64,000 bases of DNA from Bacillus vallismortis. Lineage in GTDB: Bacteria; Bacillota; Bacilli; Bacillales; Bacillaceae. The first letter of the stretch is position 1; each line of letters opens with the position of its first letter. The DNA lies in assembly GCF_040784915.1 (NCBI RefSeq), contig NZ_CP160797.1, positions 2,904,137-2,968,136 of the forward strand, given 5' to 3'. Below the pieces are notes generated by a model that saw nothing but the letters and a program-made list of their open reading frames with translations, ran no database searches and was not told where the DNA came from. Positions 19,474 through 29,094 of the stretch are shown piece by piece. The position numbers and the translations under genes were made by a program.

Positions 19474-20415
19474 TTATCCCTCCCCCTTAAACGAGCCTGA
19501 CAGCTTTAACGAAATCAGGCTGACAACAAGTATCACAATCAAAAGCACAATGCCGATGGCCGCTCCGTATCCCATTTCGTTGTAGGCAAGCCCTTGCTGG
19601 TACAAATATCCGACAAGCGTCAAGCCGATATTACCCGGGGAATTATTTTGCCAAAGGACGTAGCTTTCCTCAAACATCCTGAATCCGCCGATGATACTGA
19701 TGGTTAGCACATAAACCGTTACAGGCTTGAGAAACGGCAGCGTAATGTGCCGGAATTTTTTCATCGTATTCGCGCCGTCAATATCGGCGGCTTCGTACAG
19801 CTCTTTCGGCACATTTTGCAAACCGGCCAAAAAGTAAAGGATGTTGATTCCCATCCATCTCCACGAAGCAAGCAGCACCATTAAAAACATGCCGGTATGT
19901 TCATTGTTCATCCAGTTCTGAGGTGAAAAGCCGAGTTTGAGTAAGATGGAATTGGCCAGCGACGTTTCCATTTCCCCGAAGATCAGCCGAAAAATGATCC
20001 CCGCCACAATGGTGGAAGTCAATGCCGGAATGAATAGTGCTGATTTGAATATATTTCTGAATTTGACCAGCTTTGAATTCAGGAATATGGCCAGCAGCAA
20101 TGGGACTGGAATCAGCACAATCAGTGTCCAAAAGGTGTATTCCAGTGTATTCCAAAGGGCAGTATAGAACGTCGGATTGTTTAGTGCAGTGTAATTCGAC
20201 AATCCGACAAACGTCACCTCTCCCGGCAATATTCTTTGAAAGCTCATGATGAAGACGCTAATGATGGGGTATAAAAAAAATACGAGAAAGGATAAAACGA
20301 ATGGCGCTGTAAACAGATAGGGCGCCGCTTTTTTCGAATAAAATAGATCTCGCCAGCCTGATTGTTTCGCAGCTGAGGGAACGGGATGAACCGTTCCCGT
20401 TTTCACAGGTTTCAT
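19474..20415 (-). CDS. araP: Arabino-oligosaccharide ABC transporter permease AraP
   Basis: A 313-residue permease of the MalF type. A cytoplasmic N-terminus of about 35 residues precedes six predicted membrane helices. The EAA motif appears as ELYEAADIDGANTMKKFRHITLP, the contact site for the ATPase. It forms the channel with AraQ. It starts 35 bases after araN and runs directly into araQ. Confidence 0.95.
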   Translation of the reverse strand: MKPVKTGTVHPVPSAAKQSGWRDLFYSKKAAPYLFTAPFVLSFLVFFLYPIISVFIMSFQRILPGEVTFVGLSNYTALNNPTFYTALWNTLEYTFWTLIVLIPVPLLLAIFLNSKLVKFRNIFKSALFIPALTSTIVAGIIFRLIFGEMETSLANSILLKLGFSPQNWMNNEHTGMFLMVLLASWRWMGINILYFLAGLQNVPKELYEAADIDGANTMKKFRHITLPFLKPVTVYVLTISIIGGFRMFEESYVLWQNNSPGNIGLTLVGYLYQQGLAYNEMGYGAAIGIVLLIVILVVSLISLKLSGSFKGEG

Positions 20416-20450
20416 GAGAACCTCCCCGCTTTCACTTTTTGAATGGGATT

Positions 20451-21752
20451 CTATTTCTGTTTCAGTTCACCTGCCGCTCTGTCCAAGGCTTGCTTAGGCG
20501 TTTTTTGCTGAGATTTAAGTGCGTCGAACAATACGCTTCTGTTGACAAGGTCTGAAGCCTTGGCAAAATCCTCGTGTAAATAAATCGGATTGATTTCGTC
20601 CTTGATATCGAGCAGCATAGAAAAAATGCCTGTTCCATTTTGGAAGTAATCCGTGTATTTGTTTTTCTCCTTCAATTCCTGAGAGCTCCAGACATCCCAG
20701 CGAAGCGGGTCAAACCCGAGTACGCTCCAAAGCTTTTTGTTTCCTTCTTTAGAGCCCTTCGCAAAGGCCAAAAACTCTTTTGCTAACTCAACATGCTTAG
20801 ATTGCTTCGGCACAACAGTTGCCGTACCGCCCAAACCTGCCGAACGGTCGCCCCCCTCTTTCCACGCCGGAAGCGGCCGGATGGCAATCTTCCCTTTCAG
20901 ATCAGGCATATAATCTATGAATCTTCCCATATACCAAATCGGCATCAGAACCGACGCTGCTCCGCCTTGGTTCATAAAGCCGTAATATTCTTCACTGTGA
21001 TGCCCGCCGCCCGGTGCGGCAATCATCGTTTTATCATTAATCATGTCCTTTAAAAATTGAATTGTTTTTACATTGGTGTCATTATTAAGGATCAGCTTGC
21101 CGTTTTTATCAAAATAACCTGATTTTTGCTGTGAAATCATGGATAAGAACGTTGCGGAATCATTGGTTTCCACCGTCCCCATCGGCCTTCCGGTTACTTT
21201 GCGCACTTTCTGCCCGGCTTTATGGTAATCATCCCATGTTTTGATATCATCAGGATTGACGCCGGCTTTTTTCATCACATCCATGTTATAAAACATCACT
21301 GTCGTTCCTACATGCGTATCCAGCCCGTAAAGCTTGCCGTTTTTGCTGTACAAGGTAAGCCGCGCCTCAACGAATTTATCGCGGTCCTTTTCAATCAGCG
21401 GAGTCAGGTCGGCAAGCGGTATATCAGAGCCCTTTAAAAAGTTTGAAAAACGGGCCAATTCGACATCGGCAATATCAGGGACGCCTTCTCCCGCAATTAA
21501 GGAGATAGACAAATTATCGTGCATTTGCCCATATGGATAAACGACCGTATTCAGTTTAATTTTGCGGTCAGGATATTTTTTGTTCCATTCCTTCACCATT
21601 TCCACATAAAACTGCTCATGAAGTCCATTAAATGTCCAAAAGGTCAGTTCGGTTTCACCCGATTTCCCGGATGATCTTTCTGCTGAACACCCAGCAATGA
21701 ATAATGTCAGCAGCATCATGAGCACAAGAAAACAGGCAGTCATTTTTTTCAT
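20451..21752 (-). CDS. araN: Arabino-oligosaccharide-binding lipoprotein AraN
   Basis: A 433-residue extracellular solute-binding lipoprotein of the family 1 (maltose-binding-like) type. The signal peptide ends in the lipobox FIAGC with Cys22 as the lipidated residue. Conserved binding-protein segments include ELTFWTFNGLHEQF and WDDYHKAGQKVRKVTG. I chose ATG 21752, preceded by AAGGGG at 8-9 bases; an in-frame ATG at 21770 has no ribosome site. It captures arabinose oligomers for AraPQ. Confidence 0.94.
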   Translation of the reverse strand: MKKMTACFLVLMMLLTLFIAGCSAERSSGKSGETELTFWTFNGLHEQFYVEMVKEWNKKYPDRKIKLNTVVYPYGQMHDNLSISLIAGEGVPDIADVELARFSNFLKGSDIPLADLTPLIEKDRDKFVEARLTLYSKNGKLYGLDTHVGTTVMFYNMDVMKKAGVNPDDIKTWDDYHKAGQKVRKVTGRPMGTVETNDSATFLSMISQQKSGYFDKNGKLILNNDTNVKTIQFLKDMINDKTMIAAPGGGHHSEEYYGFMNQGGAASVLMPIWYMGRFIDYMPDLKGKIAIRPLPAWKEGGDRSAGLGGTATVVPKQSKHVELAKEFLAFAKGSKEGNKKLWSVLGFDPLRWDVWSSQELKEKNKYTDYFQNGTGIFSMLLDIKDEINPIYLHEDFAKASDLVNRSVLFDALKSQQKTPKQALDRAAGELKQK

Positions 21753-21782
21753 TTGCGTTACCCCTTCCATTCGAGGTGCGGG

Positions 21783-22967
21783 CTATTCATATAGACCATG
21801 ATTGATCAGCGTTTTGTTTTCATTGATGATTCTTAATCCGGTGCAGCGGTCTCTTAATGTGTGCGCGTGTCTGAAGGCATTCTTGACGGAATCCTGCCCG
21901 ACACCGATTTCGTCAAAAAACGCAGGGCCTCCTGCTGATCTCAGCCAATCGGCCAGCACTTCTCCTTCCGGGAGCGTTTCATAAGCCGATTGAATGGCTT
22001 GCCGCCGGCGCGGAGAAAATTCGTTCAGTCCGTCATCCTGGGCGAGCTTTCTGTATGTGTCAGTTAATAACACAGCGGCACAACCCACCTTTGCCCCATG
22101 GAGAATTTGAGGCCGGTTTTTCTTCATTAATTCCATCTCAATCCAATGGGAAATATGATGCTCTCCGCCTGATGCCGGACGGGAATGATCTAAAGCCAGC
22201 ATGACAAGACCTGATACAATTAAAGATTCCATTAAAACCAGTATGCCTGTTTCCGTTTTCATCGCAATGTCTTCTGTGTGTGCGATACAGGCTTCCAGCG
22301 CCTCCTGAACGATCTTAGCCCCCGTTGGAGAATAAGGCTCGCCGGCAAGGTGGCGGGATATTTCCCAATCAGCTAAAGACGTGATTTTCCCGAGCATGTC
22401 GCCAAATCCAGCCGCAACCATTGACTGGGGTGCCGCTTTTAATAGATCCAGATCAGCGAACAGCGCGGATGGAGCCTTCGTTTGGATGGTTGTTTTCGTT
22501 CCGTATAAAATAAGCGGCGCCCCGGCTGACGTAAATCCGTCTACAGATGGAGCAGTCGGATAGGAAATAAACGACAAATCCCTCTGAAACGCTGCGAAGC
22601 GCACGATATCATGAATCGTGCCCGAACCGACCGCGATCATAACATCCGTTGTTTTTTCCGTATGGATCAGCGCATGAATGAGCGATCGTTCATCAGCCGT
22701 CACATCTCCGGCTTCATTTCCCGGAATGATCAGGCACTCAGCCTGAAACCCTTCTTGATGCAGGCGGTTTTCCAAATCAATTCCCGCAATGCGATGTGTA
22801 TTCGAGTCGCAGACAAGGACAATCTGTTTGTTGTTTTTTCTTTTTACATAATCCAATAGCGAATCAGCTGCTTGTTTGCCGATAACAATTTCTTCAACTT
22901 CTATAGGAAAAACCTTTTCTCCGGCGAGTTCAAAAGCTTGCTCAACGTCAGCTGCGATACGATTCAT
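21783..22967 (-). CDS. araM: sn-Glycerol-1-phosphate dehydrogenase AraM
   Basis: A 394-residue member of the iron/nickel-type dehydrogenase superfamily. AraM of B. subtilis is an Ni-dependent enzyme reducing dihydroxyacetone phosphate to glycerol-1-phosphate, an unusual stereochemistry shared with archaeal lipid synthesis. Visible motifs include VGSGTIHDIVRFAAF for nucleotide binding, SYPTAPSVDGFTSAGAPLI, and the histidines in SGGEHHISHWIE that bind metal. Its place in an arabinose operon is conserved but not obviously connected to arabinose catabolism. The start overlaps the araL stop by 4 bases. Confidence 0.93.
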   Translation of the reverse strand: MNRIAADVEQAFELAGEKVFPIEVEEIVIGKQAADSLLDYVKRKNNKQIVLVCDSNTHRIAGIDLENRLHQEGFQAECLIIPGNEAGDVTADERSLIHALIHTEKTTDVMIAVGSGTIHDIVRFAAFQRDLSFISYPTAPSVDGFTSAGAPLILYGTKTTIQTKAPSALFADLDLLKAAPQSMVAAGFGDMLGKITSLADWEISRHLAGEPYSPTGAKIVQEALEACIAHTEDIAMKTETGILVLMESLIVSGLVMLALDHSRPASGGEHHISHWIEMELMKKNRPQILHGAKVGCAAVLLTDTYRKLAQDDGLNEFSPRRRQAIQSAYETLPEGEVLADWLRSAGGPAFFDEIGVGQDSVKNAFRHAHTLRDRCTGLRIINENKTLINHGLYE

Positions 22968-23782
22968 AACAGAATCCCCTCCTCAGCCAATTTGGTTATA
23001 TCCTTAATGGATTCCAGCACATAATCCGGCGTGTACAAACGCTGCTCACCCGGTTTCGCAGAACCAGTAAGCACTAAGGCGCTTTTCATGCCATAAAGCT
23101 TTCCCATCGCAATGTCAGATTCAATACTGTCTCCGATAATCAGGCATTCATGTGCGGACAGCCCCATTGCTGTACAGGCAGCCTCCGCCATCAGCCATGA
23201 CGGCTTTCCGACAACAAGCTCTGTTTTTGCTTGAGCGGAAGCCTCTATCGCTCCGATCATACCGGCCACATCGATCGCATTGCCGTCTTCATTCGGAAAG
23301 GAGCGGTCTTTGTTCGTAGCCATGATACGAGCGCCGCCGGCGGCAGCTTGAAAGGCCAGATTTAAATCTTCGTACGTGAGTGTTTCATGAAGGGAGATCA
23401 CCAGCCAATCCGCTTCCTTCGGTTCGTTCGCGTGCTCTACACCGGCCAGTCTCAGCTCGTCTGCCAAGCCTTGTTCTCCAAGCACCCACACTTTTGAAAA
23501 ACGATAATGTTTCTTCAGAAAATCTGCTGTGACGCTTGACGACAGAACAATGTCGTTTACATCAGCTTCAATCCCCGCGCCGAGAAGTTTTTTTCTGCAC
23601 ATGGCACGGGAGATATTCCCCCGATTGCTCAAAAAGACGATTTTCTTCCCCATTCCCCGAAGCGTACTGATCGCTTCTCTTGCCCCTTCAATCAATTCAT
23701 TTCCTCTGAATACAGTACCGTCCAAGTCAATCAGAATGCCGGCCGGTGACACAGGCGTATCATGACTGGCCATAATACGCAT
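22964..23782 (-). CDS. araL: HAD-superfamily sugar phosphatase AraL
   Basis: A 272-residue HAD type IIA phosphatase, the NagD/p-nitrophenylphosphatase group. The nucleophile motif DLDGT gives D19 and D21; further motifs are VFLSNRGN and the Asp-rich [13 protein letters not shown]. AraL of B. subtilis is a promiscuous sugar-phosphate phosphatase thought to relieve accumulation of phosphorylated intermediates. I set the start at ATG 23782, which overlaps the end of araD by 23 bases and has only a GGAG nearby. The frame stays open to an ATG at 23815 and has another at 23773, so the start is uncertain. An mRNA hairpin is known to limit its translation. Confidence 0.85.
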   Translation of the reverse strand: MRIMASHDTPVSPAGILIDLDGTVFRGNELIEGAREAISTLRGMGKKIVFLSNRGNISRAMCRKKLLGAGIEADVNDIVLSSSVTADFLKKHYRFSKVWVLGEQGLADELRLAGVEHANEPKEADWLVISLHETLTYEDLNLAFQAAAGGARIMATNKDRSFPNEDGNAIDVAGMIGAIEASAQAKTELVVGKPSWLMAEAACTAMGLSAHECLIIGDSIESDIAMGKLYGMKSALVLTGSAKPGEQRLYTPDYVLESIKDITKLAEEGILL

Positions 23783-24449
23783 TTGCTCCGTGTTTTCGAT
23801 AAAAATGCTTTTCATGAAGGACTGTATTGATTGGGGTTACATCCTTGTTCAACATAATGGAGTGATAGGCCATTTCGGCAACCGTTTCTAATACAACTGC
23901 GTTATGGATGGCATTTAAAGCGTCCGTGCCCCAGCAGAACGGTCCGTGGTTATTCACGAGTACACCCGGCACCTGTTCGTAGTTATGGTGCTGAAAGGTT
24001 TCAGCTATGACTTTTCCTGTATTCAGTTCGTAGTCATGAATGATTTCTTCATCGTACATTTCTCTTGTACATGGAATCGCACTGTCAAAATAATCAGCAT
24101 GTGTCGTGCCTAAAGGCGGTATGTCTCTGCCCGATTGCGCCCAGCTTGTCGCCCATTGAGAATGGGTATGGACAATTCCCCCGATGTTCGGAAAGGCTTT
24201 GTACAAATAAACATGAGTAGGTGTATCTGAAGAAGGCTTGAGCGAGCCTTCGACGACCTCTCCTTCAAGGTTCAAAACAACCAAGTCATCAGCTGTCAGG
24301 TCGCTGTATTCGACTCCGCTAGGTTTGATGACAATTCTTTCTTTCTCACGGTCAATGCCGCTGACATTTCCCCACGTAAAGGTTACCAGCTGATGCTCTT
24401 GAAGCTTCAGGTTGGCTGCCAGCACTTCTTTTTTTAATGTTTCAAGCAT
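23760..24449 (-). CDS. araD: L-ribulose-5-phosphate 4-epimerase
   Basis: A 229-residue class II aldolase-fold epimerase that converts L-ribulose-5-phosphate to D-xylulose-5-phosphate, the entry point to the pentose phosphate pathway. The zinc-binding histidines lie in [16 protein letters not shown] and in the HHNYEQVPG region, with a conserved TTHADYF. It starts 13 bases after araB. Its 3' end contains the start region of araL. Confidence 0.97.
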   Translation of the reverse strand: MLETLKKEVLAANLKLQEHQLVTFTWGNVSGIDREKERIVIKPSGVEYSDLTADDLVVLNLEGEVVEGSLKPSSDTPTHVYLYKAFPNIGGIVHTHSQWATSWAQSGRDIPPLGTTHADYFDSAIPCTREMYDEEIIHDYELNTGKVIAETFQHHNYEQVPGVLVNNHGPFCWGTDALNAIHNAVVLETVAEMAYHSIMLNKDVTPINTVLHEKHFYRKHGANAYYGQS

Positions 24450-24462
24450 GCTCCATCACCCT

Positions 24463-26148
24463 TTATGAATTCTTTTTGGCGGCAGATGAAAATTGAAGAT
24501 TTTTGATTGTTTTCAGACGCTTCATCACATGATTTTCTTTTCCGAAGTAGTGAACCAGTTCTTTATATTCAGCGTACAATTTTTCATACACCGCGGCGTT
24601 TTCGGCGTTTGGCGTATAAGATATATCTTTCAGTTTCCCCATGTGCGCCGCTGCCTCTTTGATGTCATTGTATCCGCCGTTTTCTTTACCTGCGGCAAGC
24701 GCGCCGAAAATGGCAGATCCTAGGGCTGGCGCTTGCGGGGAACCAGAGATTTTAATGTCCATATTTGTCACATCCGCATAAACCTGCATGACAAACGGGT
24801 TTTTCTCAGCAATTCCGCCGGCTGCGTACAGCTCCTCAATCGGAACCCCGCTTTCTTTGAACGTTTCGATAATCATCCGGGTTCCGTAAGCTGTCGCTTC
24901 AACTAAAGCTCTATACATCTCTTCAGGCTTTGTCAGCAGCGTCATGCCAAGCAGCATTCCTGTTAAATCAGCATCAACAAGGGTTGAACGGTTTCCATTC
25001 CACCAATCCAAAGCAAGCAATCCGCTTTCACCCGGCGCTTGAAGGTTTGCTTTTTCACTCAGCAGCTCATGAATGCCAATGTTTTTTTCCTCTGCTTCCT
25101 TTTGATACGCTTGCGGGACACATGTCTTCACAAACCAGTCAAAATGATCGCCGACACAGGACTGCCCGGCTTCATAGCCCGCGTAGCCCGGAAGAATTCC
25201 ATTGTCCACAACACCGCACATACCGGGCACGATATGTACGTCTTCGCCTAGAAGTACATGGCACGTCGAGGTTCCCATAATCATCAGCATTTTCCCTGGC
25301 TCTGTGATGCCGACCGCTGGTACGGAAACATGAGCGTCCACATTGGCAACCGCGACAGCTGTCCCTGGAAGAAGGCCTGTCAGCTGTGCCATTTTTTCAG
25401 TCAGTCCACCGGCTCTTTCCCCTACTGAGTGAATAGAACCTGCTAATTTGTCCTTTGTAATCGTTTTCATTAAAGGGTTTAATTTGTTAAAGAAATCATC
25501 CGACGGATAGCCCGCTTTTTCACTCCAAATCGCTTTATATCCTGCTGTACAATTACTTCGCTTGAGCGAGCCGCACAGCTGGTACACGATCCAGTCTGCA
25601 GCCTCGATGATCCGGTCAGCCGCTTCATAAATGTGAGGCGCTTCTTCAGCAATCTGCATGACCTTCGGAATCATCCATTCTGATGAAATTTTTCCTCCGT
25701 ACCGCTGTAAAAAAGCTTCTCCTTCTTCTTCCGCGATTTGATTGAGCCGATCAGCATGTTTTTGAGCCGCATGATGCTTCCAGAGCTTCACATAGCTGTG
25801 CGGCTCCTCTTCATATTCCGGCAGCATGCATAACGGCTGTCCTGTACTGTCAACAGGCAGGATCGTACATGCCGTAAAATCAATGCCGATCCCGATAATG
25901 TCTTTCGGCTCAACACCCGTCTGTTCGAGTAAAGACGGAATGGTTGTTTCCAAGACTTCGAGGTAATCAGCCGGATCCTGCAGCGCCCAATCCCGCGGCA
26001 GCTTATGACCCGTTTTTGGAAGGACAGTATCGATGACAGCATGTCTGTATTCTTTTACAGCAGCCGCCAGTTCCTCCCCTGTTTCGACATGAACGAGCAC
26101 CGCTCTTCCTGATAAAGTTCCAAAATCAACTCCTATAGTGTAAGCCAA
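24463..26148 (-). CDS. araB: Ribulokinase AraB
   Basis: A 561-residue FGGY-family carbohydrate kinase that phosphorylates L-ribulose. The N-terminal phosphate loop is [14 protein letters not shown]. The substrate and catalytic region includes IGIDFTACT and [13 protein letters not shown], and the C-terminal nucleotide site shows [21 protein letters not shown]. It lies between araA and araD with short gaps, keeping the pathway order araA-araB-araD. Confidence 0.97.
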   Translation of the reverse strand: MAYTIGVDFGTLSGRAVLVHVETGEELAAAVKEYRHAVIDTVLPKTGHKLPRDWALQDPADYLEVLETTIPSLLEQTGVEPKDIIGIGIDFTACTILPVDSTGQPLCMLPEYEEEPHSYVKLWKHHAAQKHADRLNQIAEEEGEAFLQRYGGKISSEWMIPKVMQIAEEAPHIYEAADRIIEAADWIVYQLCGSLKRSNCTAGYKAIWSEKAGYPSDDFFNKLNPLMKTITKDKLAGSIHSVGERAGGLTEKMAQLTGLLPGTAVAVANVDAHVSVPAVGITEPGKMLMIMGTSTCHVLLGEDVHIVPGMCGVVDNGILPGYAGYEAGQSCVGDHFDWFVKTCVPQAYQKEAEEKNIGIHELLSEKANLQAPGESGLLALDWWNGNRSTLVDADLTGMLLGMTLLTKPEEMYRALVEATAYGTRMIIETFKESGVPIEELYAAGGIAEKNPFVMQVYADVTNMDIKISGSPQAPALGSAIFGALAAGKENGGYNDIKEAAAHMGKLKDISYTPNAENAAVYEKLYAEYKELVHYFGKENHVMKRLKTIKNLQFSSAAKKNS

Positions 26149-26163
26149 GTGGCATCCCCCTTC

Positions 26164-27654
26164 CTACTTTTGAAGCCGGTAAAGCGCCTCGTTCCATTTT
26201 AATTCGTGTTTCAGCTTGTGAATTGTCGTATCACGGGAAATGAGAACACTTTCGATTCCCGCCATTTCTGCCCAATCGAGCATTTGCTCCACTGTCAGTT
26301 CATAAGACAAGCAGGTATGGTGTGCGCCGCCGGCTAAAATCCATGCCTCCGCCGCTGTTTTCAATGATGGCTCCGGCTTCCAGAGAACACGGGCCACTGG
26401 CAGATGCGGCATATCTTTTTCAATTTCTTGTCCGTTAACTTCATTCAAAACAAGGCGGAAACGCCCGCCGATATCAACAAGGCTTGCTTGAATAGCTGAA
26501 CCGCTGATGCCGTTAAATACAAAACGTGCAGGGTCCTCTTTTCCCCCGATAGAAAGCGGATGAACCTCAATTTTCGGTTGATCCAAAGCGACAGTCGGAC
26601 ACACTTCAAGCATATGCGAACCTAGAATCATTTCATTTCCCGGTTCAAAATGGTACGTATAATCTTCCATGAAGGACGTTCTTTTTCCTTCAGCCATGAT
26701 TTTCATCATTCGTACAAGGGCCGCCGTCTTCCAATCTCCCTCACCGGCGAATCCGTAGCCCTTCTCCATCAGGCGCTGTACGGCAAGCCCCGGCAGCTGT
26801 TTCATTCCGTGCAGCACTTCAAACGATGTCGTAAACGCCGTGTATCCGCCTTGTTCAAGAAAAGCGGTTAATCCAAGTTCAATTTTCGCCTGTTCTTTAA
26901 TGGACGCTACCTTTGCTTCGTCACGTTTTGTTTCCTCGCTGATCACATAGAGCCTGTCATACTCCGCATAGAGCGTGTCAACCTCGTCGTCGGTGATGCG
27001 GTTCATCACCTCTACAAGGTCTCCGATGCCATACCCGTCAACCTGCCAGCCAAATTGAATATGCGCCCCCACCTTGTCTCCGTCCGTTACCGCGACGTGA
27101 CGCATGTTATCTCCGAATCTGGCAACCTTAATATGTCTGCTTTCATTTAATGCAGCCGCTGTATCCATCCACTGGGAAATCTCTTTCTTCACTTCTTCAT
27201 CATCCCAGTACCCTGCAACGACTTTCCGGCTCAGACCCATTCGCGAGTTGATGTAACCGTACTCACGATCGCCATGTGCGGATTGGTTGCTGTTCATAAA
27301 ATCCATGTCAATCGTACCCCAAGGGATATCGCGATTATATTGAGTATGCAAATGCATAAGCGGTTTTTGATAAGTAGAAAGACCTTCTATCCACATTTTT
27401 GCGGGAGAAAATGTATGCATCCATGTAATGATGCCGGCGCATGTCTCACTGTACTCCGCTTCTCTTAACAGCTGTCTGATGGTTTCCGATGAAGTGACGA
27501 CAGGCTTGTGAGTGATTTTATATCTGGAAGAAACCCCGCTGAGCCCCTCGCAAATGCTTTTCGCATGCTGATCCACCAGTTCCAGTGTCTCTTCCCCGTA
27601 TAGATGCTGGCTTCCTGTTACAAACCAGAATTCATAATCCTTTGTCTGAAGCAT
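26164..27654 (-). CDS. araA: L-arabinose isomerase
   Basis: A 496-residue isomerase that interconverts L-arabinose and L-ribulose using Mn2+. Motifs include FWFVTGSQHLYGEE at the N-terminus, GIITWMHTFSPAKMWI and the metal-site region GEGDWKTAALVR. The start is ATG 27654, which follows GAAAGGGGC at 7 bases; the frame is open further upstream but no ribosome site supports an earlier start. As first gene of araABDLMNPQ-abfA it sits behind a consensus promoter with AraR and CcpA sites. Confidence 0.97.
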   Translation of the reverse strand: MLQTKDYEFWFVTGSQHLYGEETLELVDQHAKSICEGLSGVSSRYKITHKPVVTSSETIRQLLREAEYSETCAGIITWMHTFSPAKMWIEGLSTYQKPLMHLHTQYNRDIPWGTIDMDFMNSNQSAHGDREYGYINSRMGLSRKVVAGYWDDEEVKKEISQWMDTAAALNESRHIKVARFGDNMRHVAVTDGDKVGAHIQFGWQVDGYGIGDLVEVMNRITDDEVDTLYAEYDRLYVISEETKRDEAKVASIKEQAKIELGLTAFLEQGGYTAFTTSFEVLHGMKQLPGLAVQRLMEKGYGFAGEGDWKTAALVRMMKIMAEGKRTSFMEDYTYHFEPGNEMILGSHMLEVCPTVALDQPKIEVHPLSIGGKEDPARFVFNGISGSAIQASLVDIGGRFRLVLNEVNGQEIEKDMPHLPVARVLWKPEPSLKTAAEAWILAGGAHHTCLSYELTVEQMLDWAEMAGIESVLISRDTTIHKLKHELKWNEALYRLQK

Positions 27655-27678
27655 GTAATCTGCCCCTTTCTTCCTATA

Positions 27679-27692
27679 GTAAAACGCTTTCA
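27679..27692 (-). promoter_or_regulatory. cre-like site in the araA leader
   Basis: TGAAAGCGTTTTAC on the minus strand matches 12 of 14 cre positions. It lies about 25 bases before the araA start, downstream of the promoter, a position suited to CcpA roadblock repression by glucose. Confidence 0.65.
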
Positions 27693-27701
27693 ATTACCCA
27701 A

Positions 27702-27717
27702 ACAGATACGGACTAAT
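27702..27717. promoter_or_regulatory. AraR operator, downstream copy
   Basis: ACAGATACGGACTAAT matches the AraR palindrome ATTTGTACGTACAAAT at 10 of 16 positions. Its centre is exactly 42 bp from that of the better copy at 27744-27759, four helical turns, which supports cooperative binding. Confidence 0.65.
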
Positions 27718-27743
27718 AACAAAAAATAAACTATTAACAATTA

Positions 27744-27759
27744 ATTTGTACGAACAACT
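27744..27759. promoter_or_regulatory. AraR operator overlapping the araA transcription start
   Basis: ATTTGTACGAACAACT matches 13 of 16 positions of the AraR palindrome. It covers the expected start point, just downstream of the -10 at 27762-27767, so bound AraR would block initiation until arabinose is present. Confidence 0.85.
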
Positions 27760-27761
27760 TC

Positions 27762-27790
27762 ATTATATTAGTAGGTTTATTTACTGTCAA
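27762..27790 (-). promoter_or_regulatory. Consensus SigA promoter of the ara operon
   Basis: On the minus strand a perfect TTGACA (27785-27790) and perfect TATAAT (27762-27767) are separated by 17 bases. The remainder of the 316-base gap between araA and abnA holds the operators, the cre-like site and the abnA terminator; I see no gene in it. Confidence 0.92.
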
Positions 27791-27908
27791 TCATTTTTGT
27801 ATTCTTTTACAAAAAGAAATGATTGGTTACTAGGTTTTTAGGTGAAAAAATACGTTCTTAAAACTATGATTTTTCTGTCAATTCACCTTCCGATTCCGCT
27901 TTCCATTA

Positions 27909-27935
27909 GAAAAAGCCCTGATGTATCAGGGCTAA
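27909..27935 (-). terminator. abnA terminator
   Basis: On the minus strand AGCCCTGAT and its complement (27914-27933) with a two-base loop are followed by TTTTTC. It separates abnA from the ara promoter region. Confidence 0.88.
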
Positions 27936-27970
27936 ACAAAGAGAATAAGATGTGAACGATTGCCTTTATC

Positions 27971-28945
27971 TTAATAAGACGGCCAGCCTGAGCTCCAATT
28001 CAAATCATTGATTAACATCTTTGGTATGCCGTTGTCTTTTGCATCATAAGCATGACGCACAAGTATGTTTCCGTTTACGATATCCTGTCCGCCCGGCCCT
28101 TTCCACTGTTCATTGCCGGAATCAAGAATCGTACCTCCTCCGTCCATCATGCTTTTACCGTTTCTGTCTACATAAGGACCTGTAATATTTTTCGATCTGC
28201 CGTAAGCAATTTTGTACGTACTATTTATCCCTTGACAGCATTTATCGAATGACACCATTAAATAGTAGTAGCCATTATGGTATGTTAATGTAGGGGCTTC
28301 CAGAGCGCCGCCGTTATTTGGTCTGGCCGCTATTGAATATAATGAACCGGTTGGTTTCATCGTATCTTTGTTTAATTTCGTTAATTTAATTCCGCCCCAA
28401 AATGATCCGAATGCAAGCCAAGGGTTTCCATCTTTGTCAATCGTTAATTCAGGATCAATGGCATTATAATTATTTGCAGTTGTTGTCCGAGTAACTAGCC
28501 CTTCATCCTTCCAGCTGCCCGAACTGAGATTAGTTGCTGAAGCAAGCCCAATTAAAGAGGTATTGCTTCCAAACGAAGAAACCGAATAGTAAAGCCAGTA
28601 CTTTCCGTTGTAGTATGTCACATCCGGAGCCCATTGGTTTCGTTCGAAATTAGGCACATATTGGCGCCACCACGATAAAGGACTGGTGAAAATTGATTTT
28701 TGAACTCTCCATACCCCGTTGCTGTCCGCTTTCAGTACACGAAGTCCGTTTTCCTCTGCAAGCCCTGTCCCGAAGGCATACCAAGTATTTCCTTCCTTTG
28801 CCATCGTCGGATCATGCAGAAGCTCGTTCGATGCTCCCCAAAAAGCGGCTGATGCTGGCAAAGCGGACAACATCACAGCACCAGCTGTTAAAGCTGCGCA
28901 AGAAAAACGCAATAAATTTGAAAACGCTTTCTTTTTCATATTCAT
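27971..28945 (-). CDS. abnA: Extracellular endo-1,5-alpha-L-arabinanase (GH43)
   Basis: A 324-residue secreted arabinanase. A Sec signal peptide with KKK at the N-terminus, a hydrophobic core (CAALTAGAVMLSALP) and a likely ASA cleavage site precedes AFWGASNELLHDP. The GH43 five-bladed propeller carries three acidic residues: Asp in LLHDPTM, Asp in NAIDPEL and Glu in GALEAPTL. It cuts arabinan into oligomers taken up by AraNPQ. I chose ATG 28945, five bases after AGGAGG; a second in-frame ATG lies two codons on. From memory it is less like the B. subtilis 168 protein than its neighbours are. Confidence 0.94.
   Translation of the reverse strand: MNMKKKAFSNLLRFSCAALTAGAVMLSALPASAAFWGASNELLHDPTMAKEGNTWYAFGTGLAEENGLRVLKADSNGVWRVQKSIFTSPLSWWRQYVPNFERNQWAPDVTYYNGKYWLYYSVSSFGSNTSLIGLASATNLSSGSWKDEGLVTRTTTANNYNAIDPELTIDKDGNPWLAFGSFWGGIKLTKLNKDTMKPTGSLYSIAARPNNGGALEAPTLTYHNGYYYLMVSFDKCCQGINSTYKIAYGRSKNITGPYVDRNGKSMMDGGGTILDSGNEQWKGPGGQDIVNGNILVRHAYDAKDNGIPKMLINDLNWSSGWPSY
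28919..28932 (-). promoter_or_regulatory. cre site inside the 5' end of abnA
   Basis: AGAAAGCGTTTTCA on the minus strand matches 13 of 14 cre positions. It covers codons about 5-9 of abnA, so CcpA would block elongation there. Confidence 0.7.
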
Positions 28946-29040
28946 TAAATCCTCCTTTTTTTGAGATATAGAAAACTTGCTTATCAACCAGACTAGCACA
29001 TATTTTCTATATATATCCTTATTGTAGAGTTACTTATTGA

Positions 29041-29056
29041 ATTTGTACAGACAAAT
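29041..29056. promoter_or_regulatory. AraR operator upstream of abnA
   Basis: ATTTGTACAGACAAAT matches the AraR palindrome at 14 of 16 positions and lies about 95 bases before the abnA start. I could not assign the abnA promoter with certainty; TACAAT a little downstream of the operator is a candidate -10 without a good -35. Confidence 0.8.
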
Positions 29057-29061
29057 AAATA

Positions 29062-29085
29062 GAATCCGCCTTTTATAGCGGATTC
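29062..29085 (-). terminator. ysdC terminator hairpin
   Basis: GAATCCGC / GCGGATTC (29062-29069, 29078-29085) with an 8-base loop lies just after the ysdC stop. The T tract beyond it is interrupted (CTATTTATTT), so termination may be incomplete. Confidence 0.6.
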
Positions 29086-29094
29086 AAATCATTT

